A DNA stretch of 64,000 bases from Asanoa sp. WMMD1127 (GTDB taxonomy: Bacteria > Actinomycetota > Actinomycetes > Mycobacteriales > Micromonosporaceae): assembly GCF_029626225.1 (NCBI RefSeq), contig NZ_JARUBP010000001.1, positions 7,130,001 to 7,194,000 on the forward strand, given 5' to 3'. Every line of letters starts with the position of its first letter. Within the stretch, counting starts at the first letter, position 1. The position numbers and the translations under genes were made by a program. Of the stretch, positions 30,974 through 40,284 are shown in pieces. The notes beneath the pieces are model-generated. The model did no database searches. It saw only the letters and a list, made by a program, of their open reading frames with translations, and had not been told where the DNA came from.

Positions 30974-31684
30974 GTGACCGCTCGGATCAGCAAGCACACG
31001 GCCGCGGGGACGGTTGTGCTTGTTGTCCGGGGTGTGCTTGACATGCCTGCCACGCCGGAGTTCGCGCGCGAGGTCTTCGTGGCCGTCGAGGAGCTGACGG
31101 CCCGGCAGCTGTTGATAATCGACCTGCGGGAGCTCGACGGTCTCCCTTCCGAGGGCGAACGCGTCCTGGGCGAGGCCGCGGAGCTGTGCGAAGCCCATGG
31201 CGTGGAGTGCTACCTGGTGGTGCGGCCCGACGACTTCCCCGCCGTGCGCAACGGGGTGGGCGACAACCAGGCGGCACGCGTCATCGCCAACAACGGCCGC
31301 CGCGACCGGCCGTCCACAGAGGACCGGTCTCCGCCGCCCCGCGGCGACCGGGCCTCCTTCTTCCTCCAGCAACGCCGCAGCGCGGACGGGGACGTGCGCC
31401 TGCTCGTCTTCGGCGAGATCGACGTCGACACCGCCGGCGAGCTGGCCCTGGTGCTGCACGACGCCGTCATGCGCCGGACGGCCCGCGCCGTCACCGTCGA
31501 CCTCGGCGGCGTGACGTTCCTGGACTCCGCCGGCGTCCGCGCCCTGCTGCACGCCCACGCCCTGGCGGCGGCTGGCGGCATCGCCGTGCGGGTCGTCCAC
31601 CCGGGCCAGTCGGTCTCCAAAGCCCTGCGGATCACCGGCGTGCACGCCCTGCTCACCGAGCCGGATCCCGGGACCACCGACTGA
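30974..31684 (+). CDS. double STAS-domain protein (anti-sigma factor antagonist type)
   Basis: 236 residues from GTG 30974, chosen for AGGAG 7 bases upstream; GTG 30941 is in frame but unsupported. The first STAS-like unit (VVLVVRGVLDMPATPEFARE, LLIIDLRELDGLPSEG) lacks the usual DSSG site. A Pro/Arg linker follows. The second is a regular STAS domain (LLVFGEIDVDTAGELALVL, VTVDLGGVTFLDSAGVRALL), where the Ser of LDSAG is the expected phosphorylation site. It is expected to bind an anti-sigma kinase in a partner-switching system; no kinase gene adjoins. Confidence 0.85.
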   Translation: MTARISKHTAAGTVVLVVRGVLDMPATPEFAREVFVAVEELTARQLLIIDLRELDGLPSEGERVLGEAAELCEAHGVECYLVVRPDDFPAVRNGVGDNQAARVIANNGRRDRPSTEDRSPPPRGDRASFFLQQRRSADGDVRLLVFGEIDVDTAGELALVLHDAVMRRTARAVTVDLGGVTFLDSAGVRALLHAHALAAAGGIAVRVVHPGQSVSKALRITGVHALLTEPDPGTTD

Positions 31685-32797
31685 TCAGCGGCGCGCTTCC
31701 TGCGCCGGCTCGGCTGCGGTTTCCACATCGGATGGCGGCTCGCCGCGACCCTGGCTGACCGACCGGACCACCTGGTACGCGACCGCGGTCAGCGGGACGG
31801 CGACGATGGCGCCGGCGACGCCGCCGGTCAGCGCGCCGGCGGTGACCGCGACCAGCACCACCGCGGGATGCAGCCGCAGCGCCCGCCCCATGATCAGGGG
31901 TTCGAGCAGGTTGCCCTCGATCTGCTGCACGACGACCACCGCGGCCAGCACCAGCAGGGCGTCGACGGGGCCGTTGGCGGCGAGGGCGACCAGGACCGCG
32001 GCGATCCCGGCGACGGTCGCCCCCAGGATCGGCACGAACGCGGCCAGGAACGTCAGCACCGTCAGCGGCAGCGCGAGCGGCACGCCGATGATGAACAGCG
32101 CGGCCCCGATCCCGATCGCGTCGACGGCCGCGACCGCGACGGTGCCCCGGGCGTAGCGGGCCAGCGCCTGCCACCCGTTGCCGGCCGCGGTCAGCCACCG
32201 GTCGCGGGAGCGGGCCGGCAGCCGGTCGCCGAACCAGCTCGCCATCGCGGGGCCGTCCTTGAGCAGGAAGAAGATGAGCACGAGGGCCAGCAGCGCGGCG
32301 CCGAGGAACTCGACGACCGTCATGGCCGAGCCGACCGGGTCGGGCGCGGACGAGCGGGCCTGGTCGCCGATCCGGTCGAGAGCCGCGGTCAGCTGGGCCT
32401 CGCTGAGCCCGAAGGTGCCGACGAGCCACTCCTGCGTACGCGACCAGCCTTGGGAGAGCTGGTCCGGCAGGTCCGCGGCCTGGTCGGCGACCGTCGGCCA
32501 CATCAGCACGGCCGGCAGCACCAGGACCGCGAGCATGACGGCGATCGCCGCGAACGCGGCCAGCGCGGGCGGCACGCGCCGGCGCCGGAGGACGGCGCTG
32601 ATCGGCTGCAGCAACGCGGCCAGCACCAGCGCGGCCACCACCGCCATCGTCAGCGGGGCGACCAACACGGCCAGCCGCAGCACCAGCCAGGCGACACCGA
32701 CGACCAGCAGCACGCACGCGGCGGCCACGCCCGCGTACCGAAGCGACCATGGCAGGGCGTTCCAGACGCCACCGCGCCGTTCCCCACGTTCATCCAC
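31685..32797 (-). CDS. AI-2E family transporter
   Basis: 370 residues from GTG 32797; the frame is open to GTG 32833 without a better site. It has seven to eight membrane spans in the AI-2E/PerM layout: two N-terminal spans, a soluble middle part with LPDQLSQGWSRTQEWLVG, then FLGAALLALVLIFFLLKDG, the reentrant region PILGATVAGIAAVLVAL, and QQIEGNLLEPLIMGRALRLHP near the end. Members export signals or act as Na+/H+ antiporters; the substrate is unknown here. It ends base to base with the convergent STAS gene. Confidence 0.88.
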   Translation of the reverse strand: MDERGERRGGVWNALPWSLRYAGVAAACVLLVVGVAWLVLRLAVLVAPLTMAVVAALVLAALLQPISAVLRRRRVPPALAAFAAIAVMLAVLVLPAVLMWPTVADQAADLPDQLSQGWSRTQEWLVGTFGLSEAQLTAALDRIGDQARSSAPDPVGSAMTVVEFLGAALLALVLIFFLLKDGPAMASWFGDRLPARSRDRWLTAAGNGWQALARYARGTVAVAAVDAIGIGAALFIIGVPLALPLTVLTFLAAFVPILGATVAGIAAVLVALAANGPVDALLVLAAVVVVQQIEGNLLEPLIMGRALRLHPAVVLVAVTAGALTGGVAGAIVAVPLTAVAYQVVRSVSQGRGEPPSDVETAAEPAQEARR

Positions 32798-32849
32798 GTG
32801 CCCTGATGTACCCAGGCGGCCGATTCGGCACACGGCGGGCGCCGCTGTC

Positions 32850-32855
32850 TAGAGT
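32850..32855 (+). promoter_or_regulatory. -10 box of leaderless promoter
   Basis: TAGAGT, 6 bases, ATG 32862. No ribosome-binding site. Confidence 0.55.
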
Positions 32856-32861
32856 GCGGGG

Positions 32862-33938
32862 ATGGCCGACGACCCCCGCGCGATCGCCCGGCGGCTCCCC
32901 GGCGTGGCGGATGTGACCGGGCTGTGGGCGATCGCCGAGCGACGGCTCGCGGCCGGTGACGCGACGTTCGTGACCGACCTCGGGATCGCGTTGTGGCAGC
33001 GCTACGGGAACGAGCCCGAGCCACCGTGGCAGTACCGCAGTCTCTTCGACCATGTGCTGCGGTTGCTGGCGTTGACACCCGGCCCGGTCGAGCACGCGCT
33101 CCGGCTGATCTCGGTGGCGGTGGACCGGCGGCAGGTCCGCTACGCGGCCTCCCTCCTGGCCTCCGCCCACTCCGCGGCCGAGCTGCGCGCGGTCTTCGAC
33201 GGCCCGGCGCCAGAGGAGCTGCGCGCCTGCGTCCTGCACGAGATGGTGTTGCGCGGCGACGACGTGACGCATCGGTGGACCGAGTCACCGCACTGGCGGT
33301 TCCACCCGTTGGCGTGGCTGCCGCGGTCGCTGACGCCGCTCGAGGGCCGGCCCGGCCTCCCCCACCACACGGTCCGCGGCGGGAGCCACGACCTCCCGAC
33401 GACCGCGACGACGCCCGCGCCCGGGCACGGCCCGGTGCCGTCCGCGCACGAGACGACCACCGAGGCGACGGCCGCGGCCCTCGGCGCGGCCGTGGCGAAC
33501 TGGGCCGAGGAGTCCAACGGACGCATCGAGGCCCGGACCTGGGCGCTGGACACGCCGCCGCACCCGGACGCGGTCGGCGACACCCTGCTCGCCCTCGGCC
33601 TGGCGAGCCTGCGGGACGCGACGGCCCGGCCCGGCCGATGCTCGGCGACCCAGGCGTGGCAGGCCCTCTTCACCGCGGCCTCGAGCGGCGGCGCCTACAA
33701 CTCGGGCGCCTTCGGGGCGTACGGCCGGCTCCTGGCCTGGCGGTCGGTGGCCGCCCTGGTCGCCGCCCCGCCCGACGCGCCGGCGGCCGAGGTCGAGGAG
33801 CTCGCCCACAGCGCCGACTGGTACTCGTTCGCCGCCGCGAGCGGCTGGTTCGAGCAGGTCGCCTGGGACATCGGCCTCGCGGCGGTATCCCCCGACGGCC
33901 GCGGCCTCGCGGTCCTGGCCGCCACGGACACCGACTGA
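32862..33938 (+). CDS. hypothetical protein (DUF6183-like)
   Basis: 358 residues, soluble, no signal peptide. The N-terminal ~130 residues are helical. A middle Pro/Thr/His stretch (about 160-190) follows, then a helical domain ending in ADWYSFAAASGWFEQVAWDIG and GLAVLAATDTD. That ending is, to my memory, typical of DUF6183 proteins of Streptomyces and relatives, a family without known function. Start and -10 box spacing indicate a leaderless message. Confidence 0.7.
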   Translation: MADDPRAIARRLPGVADVTGLWAIAERRLAAGDATFVTDLGIALWQRYGNEPEPPWQYRSLFDHVLRLLALTPGPVEHALRLISVAVDRRQVRYAASLLASAHSAAELRAVFDGPAPEELRACVLHEMVLRGDDVTHRWTESPHWRFHPLAWLPRSLTPLEGRPGLPHHTVRGGSHDLPTTATTPAPGHGPVPSAHETTTEATAAALGAAVANWAEESNGRIEARTWALDTPPHPDAVGDTLLALGLASLRDATARPGRCSATQAWQALFTAASSGGAYNSGAFGAYGRLLAWRSVAALVAAPPDAPAAEVEELAHSADWYSFAAASGWFEQVAWDIGLAAVSPDGRGLAVLAATDTD

Positions 33939-34094
33939 CCGCTTGCGGTGCGCCGCCGGTGCTGGGTGCGCTGGCTGCATGGCAACCGGCTGGGCCGGCG
34001 GGAAGCGATCAGGGTAGAACCAGGGCGGTCCCGGATGGGTCCGACCCTCCACTTTCGGCAGGCTCGTCGTTGACGACCGATCGAGGGGGTTGGG

Positions 34095-35189
34095 TTGAGG
34101 CGCATTCTGGTGGCGGTGACGGCCGCGGCGGCGATGGTCGTGGGCCCGGCGACGGCGGTGGCGGCGGCCACGCCGGCGAGCGGGCACGCCGGGCTCGACG
34201 GCCTCGAAGGCCTCGAAGGCCTCGACGGCCTTGACGGCCTGGTGGCCGCCGGTGCGGTCGGCGCGGTGGCGGAGATCCGCGACGGTGACCGGGTGTGGCG
34301 TGGCGTGAGCGGTGTCGCCGCGATCGGTTCGACGCGACCGGTGCCGGTCGCCAGCCGGTTCCGGGCTGGCAGCCTCACCAAGACGTTCGTGGCCACCGTC
34401 GTGCTGCAGCTGGTCGACGAGGGACGGCTGCGGCTCGACGACAGCGTCGCGGTCGGCGGCCACCGGGTCACCGTCCGGCGGTTGCTCGACCACACGAGCG
34501 GGATCCCCGACTACCGGCCCACGCTGGTGCTGCCGCCCGCGCCCGAGTTCCTGGACCAGCGCTGGCGCACCTGGACCCCCGAGGAGCTCATCGCCCGGGT
34601 GGCCGGCGGCGGCCCGGCGGAGTTCGCCTACTCCAACACGAACTACCTCGTGTTGGGCCAGGTCATCGAGGCGGTGACCGGCCGGTCGTACGCCGACGAG
34701 GTCGAACGCCGGATCATCCGGCCGCTGCGCCTGACCAGGACCAGGATGCCGGGCACCGATCCGCGCATCAGGGGTCCGCACCCCCACGGCTACGTCCCGA
34801 TCCAGCGGGGCGACCGGCTGCGGCTCGTCGACTTCACGGAATGGAACCCGTCCGTCATGGGCGCGGGCGGCGAGCTGATCTCGACGACGCGCGACCTCAA
34901 CCGGTTCTTCGCCGCGCTGTTCGGCGGCCGCCTGCTCCCCCGCCGCCTGCTCCGGGAGATGCGCACACCGGGCGTGGCCGACGGGCGCTACGGGCTCGGC
35001 CTGGCGTGGCGGGACACCCCGTGCGGGACCCGGGTGTACGGCAACGACGGCGACGCGATCGCGTACCAGAGCTGGTCCTTCTCCACGTTGGACGGTCTGC
35101 GGCAGGTCACCCTGGCGCTCACGCCCGACTTCAGCGCCGACCTCGACGACGCCGTCGACGCCTATCTGGACCGGTTCTTCTGTCGCTGA
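34095..35189 (+). CDS. secreted serine hydrolase (beta-lactamase / D-Ala-D-Ala carboxypeptidase family)
   Basis: 364 residues from TTG 34095 (GAGGGGG upstream). The signal peptide spans about 1-25. Active-site motifs of class C-type penicillin-binding hydrolases are present: Ser93-x-x-Lys96 (SLTK), Tyr179-Ser-Asn181 (YSN) and GNDG near residue 312 in the place of HTG. TSGIPDYRP and MGAGGELISTTRDLNRF are further family blocks. It should act outside the cell on peptidoglycan peptides or esters. Just after the signal peptide lies a run of Gly-Leu-Asp/Glu triplets (residues 33-49) encoded by a 9-bp DNA repeat. Confidence 0.88.
   Translation: MRRILVAVTAAAAMVVGPATAVAAATPASGHAGLDGLEGLEGLDGLDGLVAAGAVGAVAEIRDGDRVWRGVSGVAAIGSTRPVPVASRFRAGSLTKTFVATVVLQLVDEGRLRLDDSVAVGGHRVTVRRLLDHTSGIPDYRPTLVLPPAPEFLDQRWRTWTPEELIARVAGGGPAEFAYSNTNYLVLGQVIEAVTGRSYADEVERRIIRPLRLTRTRMPGTDPRIRGPHPHGYVPIQRGDRLRLVDFTEWNPSVMGAGGELISTTRDLNRFFAALFGGRLLPRRLLREMRTPGVADGRYGLGLAWRDTPCGTRVYGNDGDAIAYQSWSFSTLDGLRQVTLALTPDFSADLDDAVDAYLDRFFCR
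34191..34241 (+). repeat. 9-bp microrepeat inside serine hydrolase gene
   Basis: Five to six tandem copies of GGCCTCGA(A/C) encode alternating Gly-Leu-Asp/Glu. The number of units can vary by slippage without breaking the frame. Confidence 0.8.
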
Positions 35190-35190
35190 G

Positions 35191-35904
35191 CTACGCCCGC
35201 TTCCGGGCGACGACCAGCCGGCACCGCGCGCTGCCGTCGGGATGGTGGCCCAAGGTGGGCAGGTCGAGCGACTCGGCGCTGAAGCCGGCCGCCGTCAGGT
35301 CGACGAGGTTCTCGGACAACGGGTTCGTGCGGTAGTACATGACGAACGGGGGCCGCCACACCGCGTTGCGGACGCGCATCGCGGCGTCGAAGCCGAGCGT
35401 CACCCAGTGCGCGACCGACGTGCGGGGCGGCGGTGAGCCGACCGGGAACGCGAAGACGCCGCCGGGACGCAGCGCGCGGTGCACGCCCGCGAAGAGCGCC
35501 GGCCGCTCGGCGGGCAGGAAATGCCCGAGCGCCCCGAACGAGACCGCCAGGTCGAAGTGCGCGTCGAACGGCAGGGCGCGGGCGTCTGCGCGGACGAACG
35601 TGGCGTCCGGCTGTGCGGCCCGCGCCTGGGTGATCATGCCGCCGCTGAAGTCGACGCCGGTGATCCGTCCACCGCAGACGGACCGGAGCACGCCCAGGCC
35701 CGCGCCGGTCCCGCAGCAGACGTCGAGGCCGGTGTCGAACGTGCCGAGCCCGGACAGCGCCTCGGCGGTCGCGTCGAGGATGCTCCGGGGAGTGCGGAAC
35801 GGCGTGTGGTCGAACTTCGGCGCCAACAGGTCATAGCCGTGCTCGACCGACGACAGCGCCTGGACGCACAGCTCTCCCAACGACGGCCCGCGAGGCGAGA
35901 ACAC
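35191..35904 (-). CDS. class I SAM-dependent methyltransferase
   Basis: 237 residues. Motif I is GLDVCCGTGAGLGVL, the acidic residue after strand 2 is in ITGVDFSGGMI, motif II is FVRADARALPF and motif III is LRPGGVFAFPVG. It is a Methyltransf_11/25-type enzyme; the acceptor is unknown. GTG 35904 is preceded by TAGGCT with 6-base spacing, so the message is probably leaderless. The stop adjoins the convergent serine hydrolase stop. Confidence 0.88.
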   Translation of the reverse strand: MFSPRGPSLGELCVQALSSVEHGYDLLAPKFDHTPFRTPRSILDATAEALSGLGTFDTGLDVCCGTGAGLGVLRSVCGGRITGVDFSGGMITQARAAQPDATFVRADARALPFDAHFDLAVSFGALGHFLPAERPALFAGVHRALRPGGVFAFPVGSPPPRTSVAHWVTLGFDAAMRVRNAVWRPPFVMYYRTNPLSENLVDLTAAGFSAESLDLPTLGHHPDGSARCRLVVARKRA

Positions 35905-35910
35905 CCCGCG

Positions 35911-35916
35911 AGCCTA
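35911..35916 (-). promoter_or_regulatory. -10 box of leaderless promoter
   Basis: TAGGCT (minus strand), 6 bases, GTG 35904. Confidence 0.5.
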
Positions 35917-35931
35917 CTGCGCGGGGTCCCG

Positions 35932-37797
35932 TCAGTTGGCGTGCTTGCGCCGCGCCGCGGCCCGGCCCCGCACGGTCTGGTCGAGGATGACCTTGCGGAT
36001 GCGTACGGACGTCGGTGTCACCTCGACGCACTCGTCCTCGCGGCAGAACTCCAGCGCCTGCTCCAGCGAGAGCTTCCGCGGCGGGATGACCTTCTCGGTC
36101 TCGTCCGCGGTCGACGAGCGCATGTTGGTGAGCTTCTTCTCCTTGGTGATGTTGACGTCCATGTCGTCGGACCGGCTGTTCTCGCCGACGATCATGCCCT
36201 CGTAGACCTCGGTTCCGGGCTCGACGAACAGCGTGCCCCGCTCCTGGAGGTTGAGCATCGCGAACCCGGTGACGCTGCCCGACCGGTCGGCCACCAGAGA
36301 CCCGTTGCCCCGGGTACGCAGCTCGCCGAACCAGGGCTCGTAGCTCTCGAACACGTGGTGCAGGATGCCGGTGCCGCGCGTGTCGGTGAGGAACTCGGTG
36401 CGGAAGCCGATCAGGCCGCGGGCCGGGACCAGCCACTCCATCCGGATCCAGCCGGTGCCGTGGTTGACCAGCTGCTCCATCCGGCCCTTGCGGGTGGCCA
36501 GCAGCTGGGTGATCGCGCCCAGGTATTCCTCCGGCGCGTCGATCGTCAGCCGCTCCACCGGCTCACACACGCGACCGTCGATCTCCCGGGTGACGACCTG
36601 GGGCTTGCCGACGGTCAGCTCGTACTGCTCGCGGCGCATCTGCTCGACCAGGATCGCCAGCGCGAGCTCGCCGCGGCCCTGGACCTCCCAGGCGTCGGGG
36701 CGGTCCGTGGGCAGCACCCGCAGGGAGACGTTGCCGACCAGCTCGCGGTCGAGGCGGTCCTTGACCATCCGGGCGGTGACCTTGGCCCCCTTCACCTTGC
36801 CGACCAGTGGCGAGGTGTTGGTGCCGATGGTCATCGAGATGGCGGGCTCGTCGACGGTGATCAGCGGCAGCGGCCGCGGGTCCTCGGCGTCGGCCAGCGT
36901 CTCGCCGATCATGATCTCGGGGATGCCGGCGACGGCCATGATGTCGCCGGGGCCCGCCGACTCGGCCGGCTTGCGCTCGAGCCCCTCGGTCATCAGGAGC
37001 TCGGCGATGCGTACGCGCTCGGTCGTGCCGTCGATCTTGCACCAGGCCACCGTCTGGCCCTTGCGGATCGTGCCCTCGCGGACCCGGCACAGCGCGAGCC
37101 GGCCCAGGAACGGCGACGCGTCGAGGTTGGTGACGTGGGCCTGCAGCGGCGCGTCCTCCTCGTAGGACGGGGCCGGGATCGTGTCGAGCAGGGTGCGGAA
37201 CAGCGGCTCCAGCGAGTCGCTGTCGGTCGGCACGGTGCCGTCGGCGGGCTGGGTCAGCGAGGCGATGCCGTCGCGGGCGCAGGCGTAGACGATCGGGAAG
37301 TCGATCTGGGAGTCGTCGGCGTCGAGATCGAGGAAGAGCTCGTAGGTGTCGTCGACGACCTCTTTGATCCGGGCGTCGGGCCGGTCGACCTTGTTGATCA
37401 CCAGGATGATCGGCAGGCGGGCCTTGAGCGCCTTGCGCAGCACGAAGCGGGTCTGCGGCAGCGGGCCCTCGCTGGCGTCGACCAGCAGCACGACGCCGTC
37501 GACCATGGTCAGGCCGCGCTCGACCTCACCGCCGAAGTCGGCGTGGCCCGGCGTGTCGATGATGTTGATGACCACCGGCTCGCCCTCGGCCGGGGCGTAC
37601 GTGATCGCGGTGTTCTTCGCGAGAATGGTGATGCCCTTCTCGCGTTCCAGATCCATCGAGTCCATCACCCGGTCGGTGAGCTCGGCCCGGGCATGGAACT
37701 GGCCGCCCTGACGCAGCATGGCGTCGACGAGCGTCGTCTTACCGTGGTCGACGTGGGCCACGATGGCGACGTTGCGGAGATCGGAACGGGTCGGCAT
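35932..37797 (-). CDS. typA: translational GTPase TypA/BipA
   Basis: 621 residues, full length. G1 is AHVDHGKT (14-21), the switch II region DTPGHADF, G4 NKVDRPDA; the effector region [11 protein letters not shown] matches the family. Elongation-factor domains II, III and V-like parts follow, then the TypA-specific C-terminal domain ([22 protein letters not shown]). It is a ribosome-binding GTPase assisting 50S assembly and stress responses. It has an actinobacterial length and ends with KHAN. It is transcribed alone, upstream of and in the same direction as the methyltransferase gene, with 27 bp between. Confidence 0.97.
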   Translation of the reverse strand: MPTRSDLRNVAIVAHVDHGKTTLVDAMLRQGGQFHARAELTDRVMDSMDLEREKGITILAKNTAITYAPAEGEPVVINIIDTPGHADFGGEVERGLTMVDGVVLLVDASEGPLPQTRFVLRKALKARLPIILVINKVDRPDARIKEVVDDTYELFLDLDADDSQIDFPIVYACARDGIASLTQPADGTVPTDSDSLEPLFRTLLDTIPAPSYEEDAPLQAHVTNLDASPFLGRLALCRVREGTIRKGQTVAWCKIDGTTERVRIAELLMTEGLERKPAESAGPGDIMAVAGIPEIMIGETLADAEDPRPLPLITVDEPAISMTIGTNTSPLVGKVKGAKVTARMVKDRLDRELVGNVSLRVLPTDRPDAWEVQGRGELALAILVEQMRREQYELTVGKPQVVTREIDGRVCEPVERLTIDAPEEYLGAITQLLATRKGRMEQLVNHGTGWIRMEWLVPARGLIGFRTEFLTDTRGTGILHHVFESYEPWFGELRTRGNGSLVADRSGSVTGFAMLNLQERGTLFVEPGTEVYEGMIVGENSRSDDMDVNITKEKKLTNMRSSTADETEKVIPPRKLSLEQALEFCREDECVEVTPTSVRIRKVILDQTVRGRAAARRKHAN

Positions 37798-37927
37798 ACC
37801 TCCATCCTCCTTGGTCGGCCGGCGCCGACCCCGTCGGGGTATCCCGGAGGTGGCCCGGATCTCTGGTTATTGCCTATTTTCGGACCCTCGCGCACTGGCA
37901 TGCTGGACCGGTGGGCCGGGGGACGCA

Positions 37928-39370
37928 ATGGTCGATCTACTGACACGGCTGGCAGACCTGCCGCCAGCCGTCATCTATGTGATCGCCTTCACACTCATCG
38001 CCGGCGAGACCGCGGTGCTGCTCGGGCTGGTCTTTCCGGCCGAGGCGACACTGCTGCTCGTCGGCTTCCTTTCCTTCACCGGCACGCTCGACCTGCGCCT
38101 CAGCCTCGCGCTGATGGTGGTGGCCGGGCTGGTCGGTGACTCGCTGGCGTTCCGGGCGGGGCGTCGCTACGGGGAGCGACTACGCGAGGGGCGCTGGGGC
38201 GAGCGGGTCGGCGCCGCGCGGTGGGCCAAGGCCGAGGGCCTGCTGCACCGGACAGGCGGCCGCGGCATCCTGGTCGCCCGGTTTGTCGCATTCGCCCGTA
38301 CGCTCGTCCCCCGCCTGGCCGGTGCCGCCGGCATGCCGTACCGCCGGTTCGTGATCTGGAACGCTCCCGGCGTCACGCTCTTCGTCGGCGCCTCGGTGCT
38401 GGTGGGCTACCTGGCCGGCGAGTCCTACGAGACGGTCTCCGAATATCTGGGCAAGGCCACCGGCGCCGTGCTGATCCTGCTCGGCACCATTATCGCGATC
38501 GTGATCGCCGGCCGCTGGCTCGGCCGCAACCCCGACCCGTGGCGGGCGCTGGTCGCCCGGGCCGGCGCGCTGCCGCCGCTGCGCTGGGTCAACCAGCGCT
38601 TCGGGGTGCTGTTCTTCCTGCTCACGATGCGGGTCGGGCGGCGCTGGGCGCTGGTCGCCAACCTCGTCACCGGGGTCGCGCTGCTGTTCGGCGTCGGCTT
38701 CGGGCTGGCCTACATCATGAAGTGGGCCGTCGGCCAGAGCGGGCTGAGCGTCGTCGACGACAACATCGCCGGCTGGTTCGCGCTGCGCCGCACCGACCCG
38801 GCCGTTGACGCGGCCCGCGAGACGCTCGGCATCCTGCGCGGCTCCCTGCTGATCATCATCGTCGCGCTGGTCGCCCTGGTGCTGGCCTGGCGGCGCGGCT
38901 CCTGGCGCGGCGACCTGGTCACCATCGTCAGCACGGCGGGCGCGTTCGTGCCGCTGGTGCTGCTGGCCGTGATCTCCGACGTGACCCGGGCCGGTGCCCT
39001 GACGCCGGCCAACTCGTCCGTCTCGGGCCTGTTCCCCAGCCAGAACGCGGTGATCACCGCCGGGTTCTGCACGCTGGCCTGGCTGCTGTCCCGGGGGCGC
39101 CGCTGGCCGCTGCGCGTGGCGCTGTGGACGGTGGCGGCCGCGTTCATCGTAAGCCTGTCCGGCGCGCGCCTCTATCTCGGTTGGAGCGTCGGCAGCGAGA
39201 CGGCCACCTCGGTCCTGCTCGGCGTGATGTGGACGCTCTTCTTCATGGTGGCGTGGGCGAGCCGCGGCCAGGCGCCCGCCGAGCCGGCGCCGGCCGCCGA
39301 GCCGGTGTCCGATGCGGAGGACGACGGCGGGCTGGCCGCGGCGCCGCAGATCGCGCAACCGGGGCGGTAG
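37928..39370 (+). CDS. DedA/VTT protein fused to inactive PAP2-like domain
   Basis: 480 residues from ATG 37928 (GGGGGA 7 bases upstream). Residues about 10-200 are a DedA (VTT) domain: AGETAVLLGLVFPAEATLLLVG, GDSLAFRAGRRYG, ARFVAFARTLVPRLAGAAGM. Residues about 225-445 have the membrane layout of a PAP2 phosphatase. The catalytic signatures are broken: PSGH is PSQN (370-373), and the SRxYLGxHxxxD region reads RLYLGWSVGSE (414-424) with Ser for His. DedA proteins move or flip phospholipid carriers such as undecaprenyl phosphate. The PAP2 half probably keeps only a structural or binding role. Confidence 0.85.
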   Translation: MVDLLTRLADLPPAVIYVIAFTLIAGETAVLLGLVFPAEATLLLVGFLSFTGTLDLRLSLALMVVAGLVGDSLAFRAGRRYGERLREGRWGERVGAARWAKAEGLLHRTGGRGILVARFVAFARTLVPRLAGAAGMPYRRFVIWNAPGVTLFVGASVLVGYLAGESYETVSEYLGKATGAVLILLGTIIAIVIAGRWLGRNPDPWRALVARAGALPPLRWVNQRFGVLFFLLTMRVGRRWALVANLVTGVALLFGVGFGLAYIMKWAVGQSGLSVVDDNIAGWFALRRTDPAVDAARETLGILRGSLLIIIVALVALVLAWRRGSWRGDLVTIVSTAGAFVPLVLLAVISDVTRAGALTPANSSVSGLFPSQNAVITAGFCTLAWLLSRGRRWPLRVALWTVAAAFIVSLSGARLYLGWSVGSETATSVLLGVMWTLFFMVAWASRGQAPAEPAPAAEPVSDAEDDGGLAAAPQIAQPGR

Positions 39371-39420
39371 GAAGCCGTTCCGGTTGGTAGCGTCGCCCCG
39401 AACCACCACGGGGAGGTGCG

Positions 39421-40284
39421 ATGTTGCGGTCACGCGCGGTCGCGGCAATGTGTGCGGTTGCCCTGCTGCTGCTGGCGGGCGGCTGCGGCGGGCGGGAGCC
39501 GGCCCGGGCCGCCGGGTCCGGCGACGGGGGCGCGGCGGTCCAGTCCGCCGACGACGACAGCCTCGCCTGGGAGGACGACGCCCCGGAGGACCCGGACGCC
39601 GGCGCCGCGGCCGGCCTGGGCGCGGCGCCGACGACCGCGCCGCCGAAGCCCACCTCGAAGCCGACCCGCAGGACGACGCCGACCAAGAAGAGCCCGCCGC
39701 GCAAGTCGACGGGCGAGAAGCTCCCGCCGGCGCCGCCGAAACCGGCCGAGGGTTGCACCAAGCCGCGCTACGAGGGCGCCCAGGCGAGCCGGGCCGACGC
39801 CAAGGCGGCGCTGGTCGACGCCGCGGGCCGCACCTACTGGCCGACCAGCGCGCCGAGCCTGCGGGTGCCGCTCGACCTGGTCAAGGCCACCGCCTACCAG
39901 GAGAGCGGGTGGCAGTCCAACATCATCGCCTGCGACGGCGGCGTCGGGCTGATGCAGGTCATGAAGGACACCGCGGCGTTCGTCAACCAGCGGTTCGACC
40001 AGACCTACGACATCAGGAACTACCGCGACAACGCGGCGCTGGGTGCCAACTACCTGGCCTGGCTGATCAAGTACTTCGGCGACGTCTACTTCGATGGCGA
40101 CTACGACGCCGACCCGGCGGACTGCGCCAGCCACGACGACCTGTGCCTGCTCAACGCCGTGATCGCCGCCTACAACTTCGGGCCTGGTGCGGTCGACACC
40201 GACGCGGGCCTCAAGATCCCGAACCCGCGCTACGTCGACAACGTGCGGTCGCTGATGACCACCTGCGAGTGCCTCAACTGGTGA
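39421..40284 (+). CDS. lytic transglycosylase-like lipoprotein (SLT domain)
   Basis: 287 residues from ATG 39421 (GGGGAGG upstream). The lipobox is LAGGC, with Cys22. A 90-residue Pro/Lys/Thr-rich linker crosses the wall region. From about 115 to the end is a goose-lysozyme/SLT fold with catalytic Glu161 (AYQESGW), then GGVGLMQVMKD, NYLAWLIKYFG and VIAAYNFGPGAVDT. Such enzymes cleave peptidoglycan glycan strands during growth. The 3' end overlaps the convergent methyltransferase by 11 bp. Confidence 0.9.
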   Translation: MLRSRAVAAMCAVALLLLAGGCGGREPARAAGSGDGGAAVQSADDDSLAWEDDAPEDPDAGAAAGLGAAPTTAPPKPTSKPTRRTTPTKKSPPRKSTGEKLPPAPPKPAEGCTKPRYEGAQASRADAKAALVDAAGRTYWPTSAPSLRVPLDLVKATAYQESGWQSNIIACDGGVGLMQVMKDTAAFVNQRFDQTYDIRNYRDNAALGANYLAWLIKYFGDVYFDGDYDADPADCASHDDLCLLNAVIAAYNFGPGAVDTDAGLKIPNPRYVDNVRSLMTTCECLNW

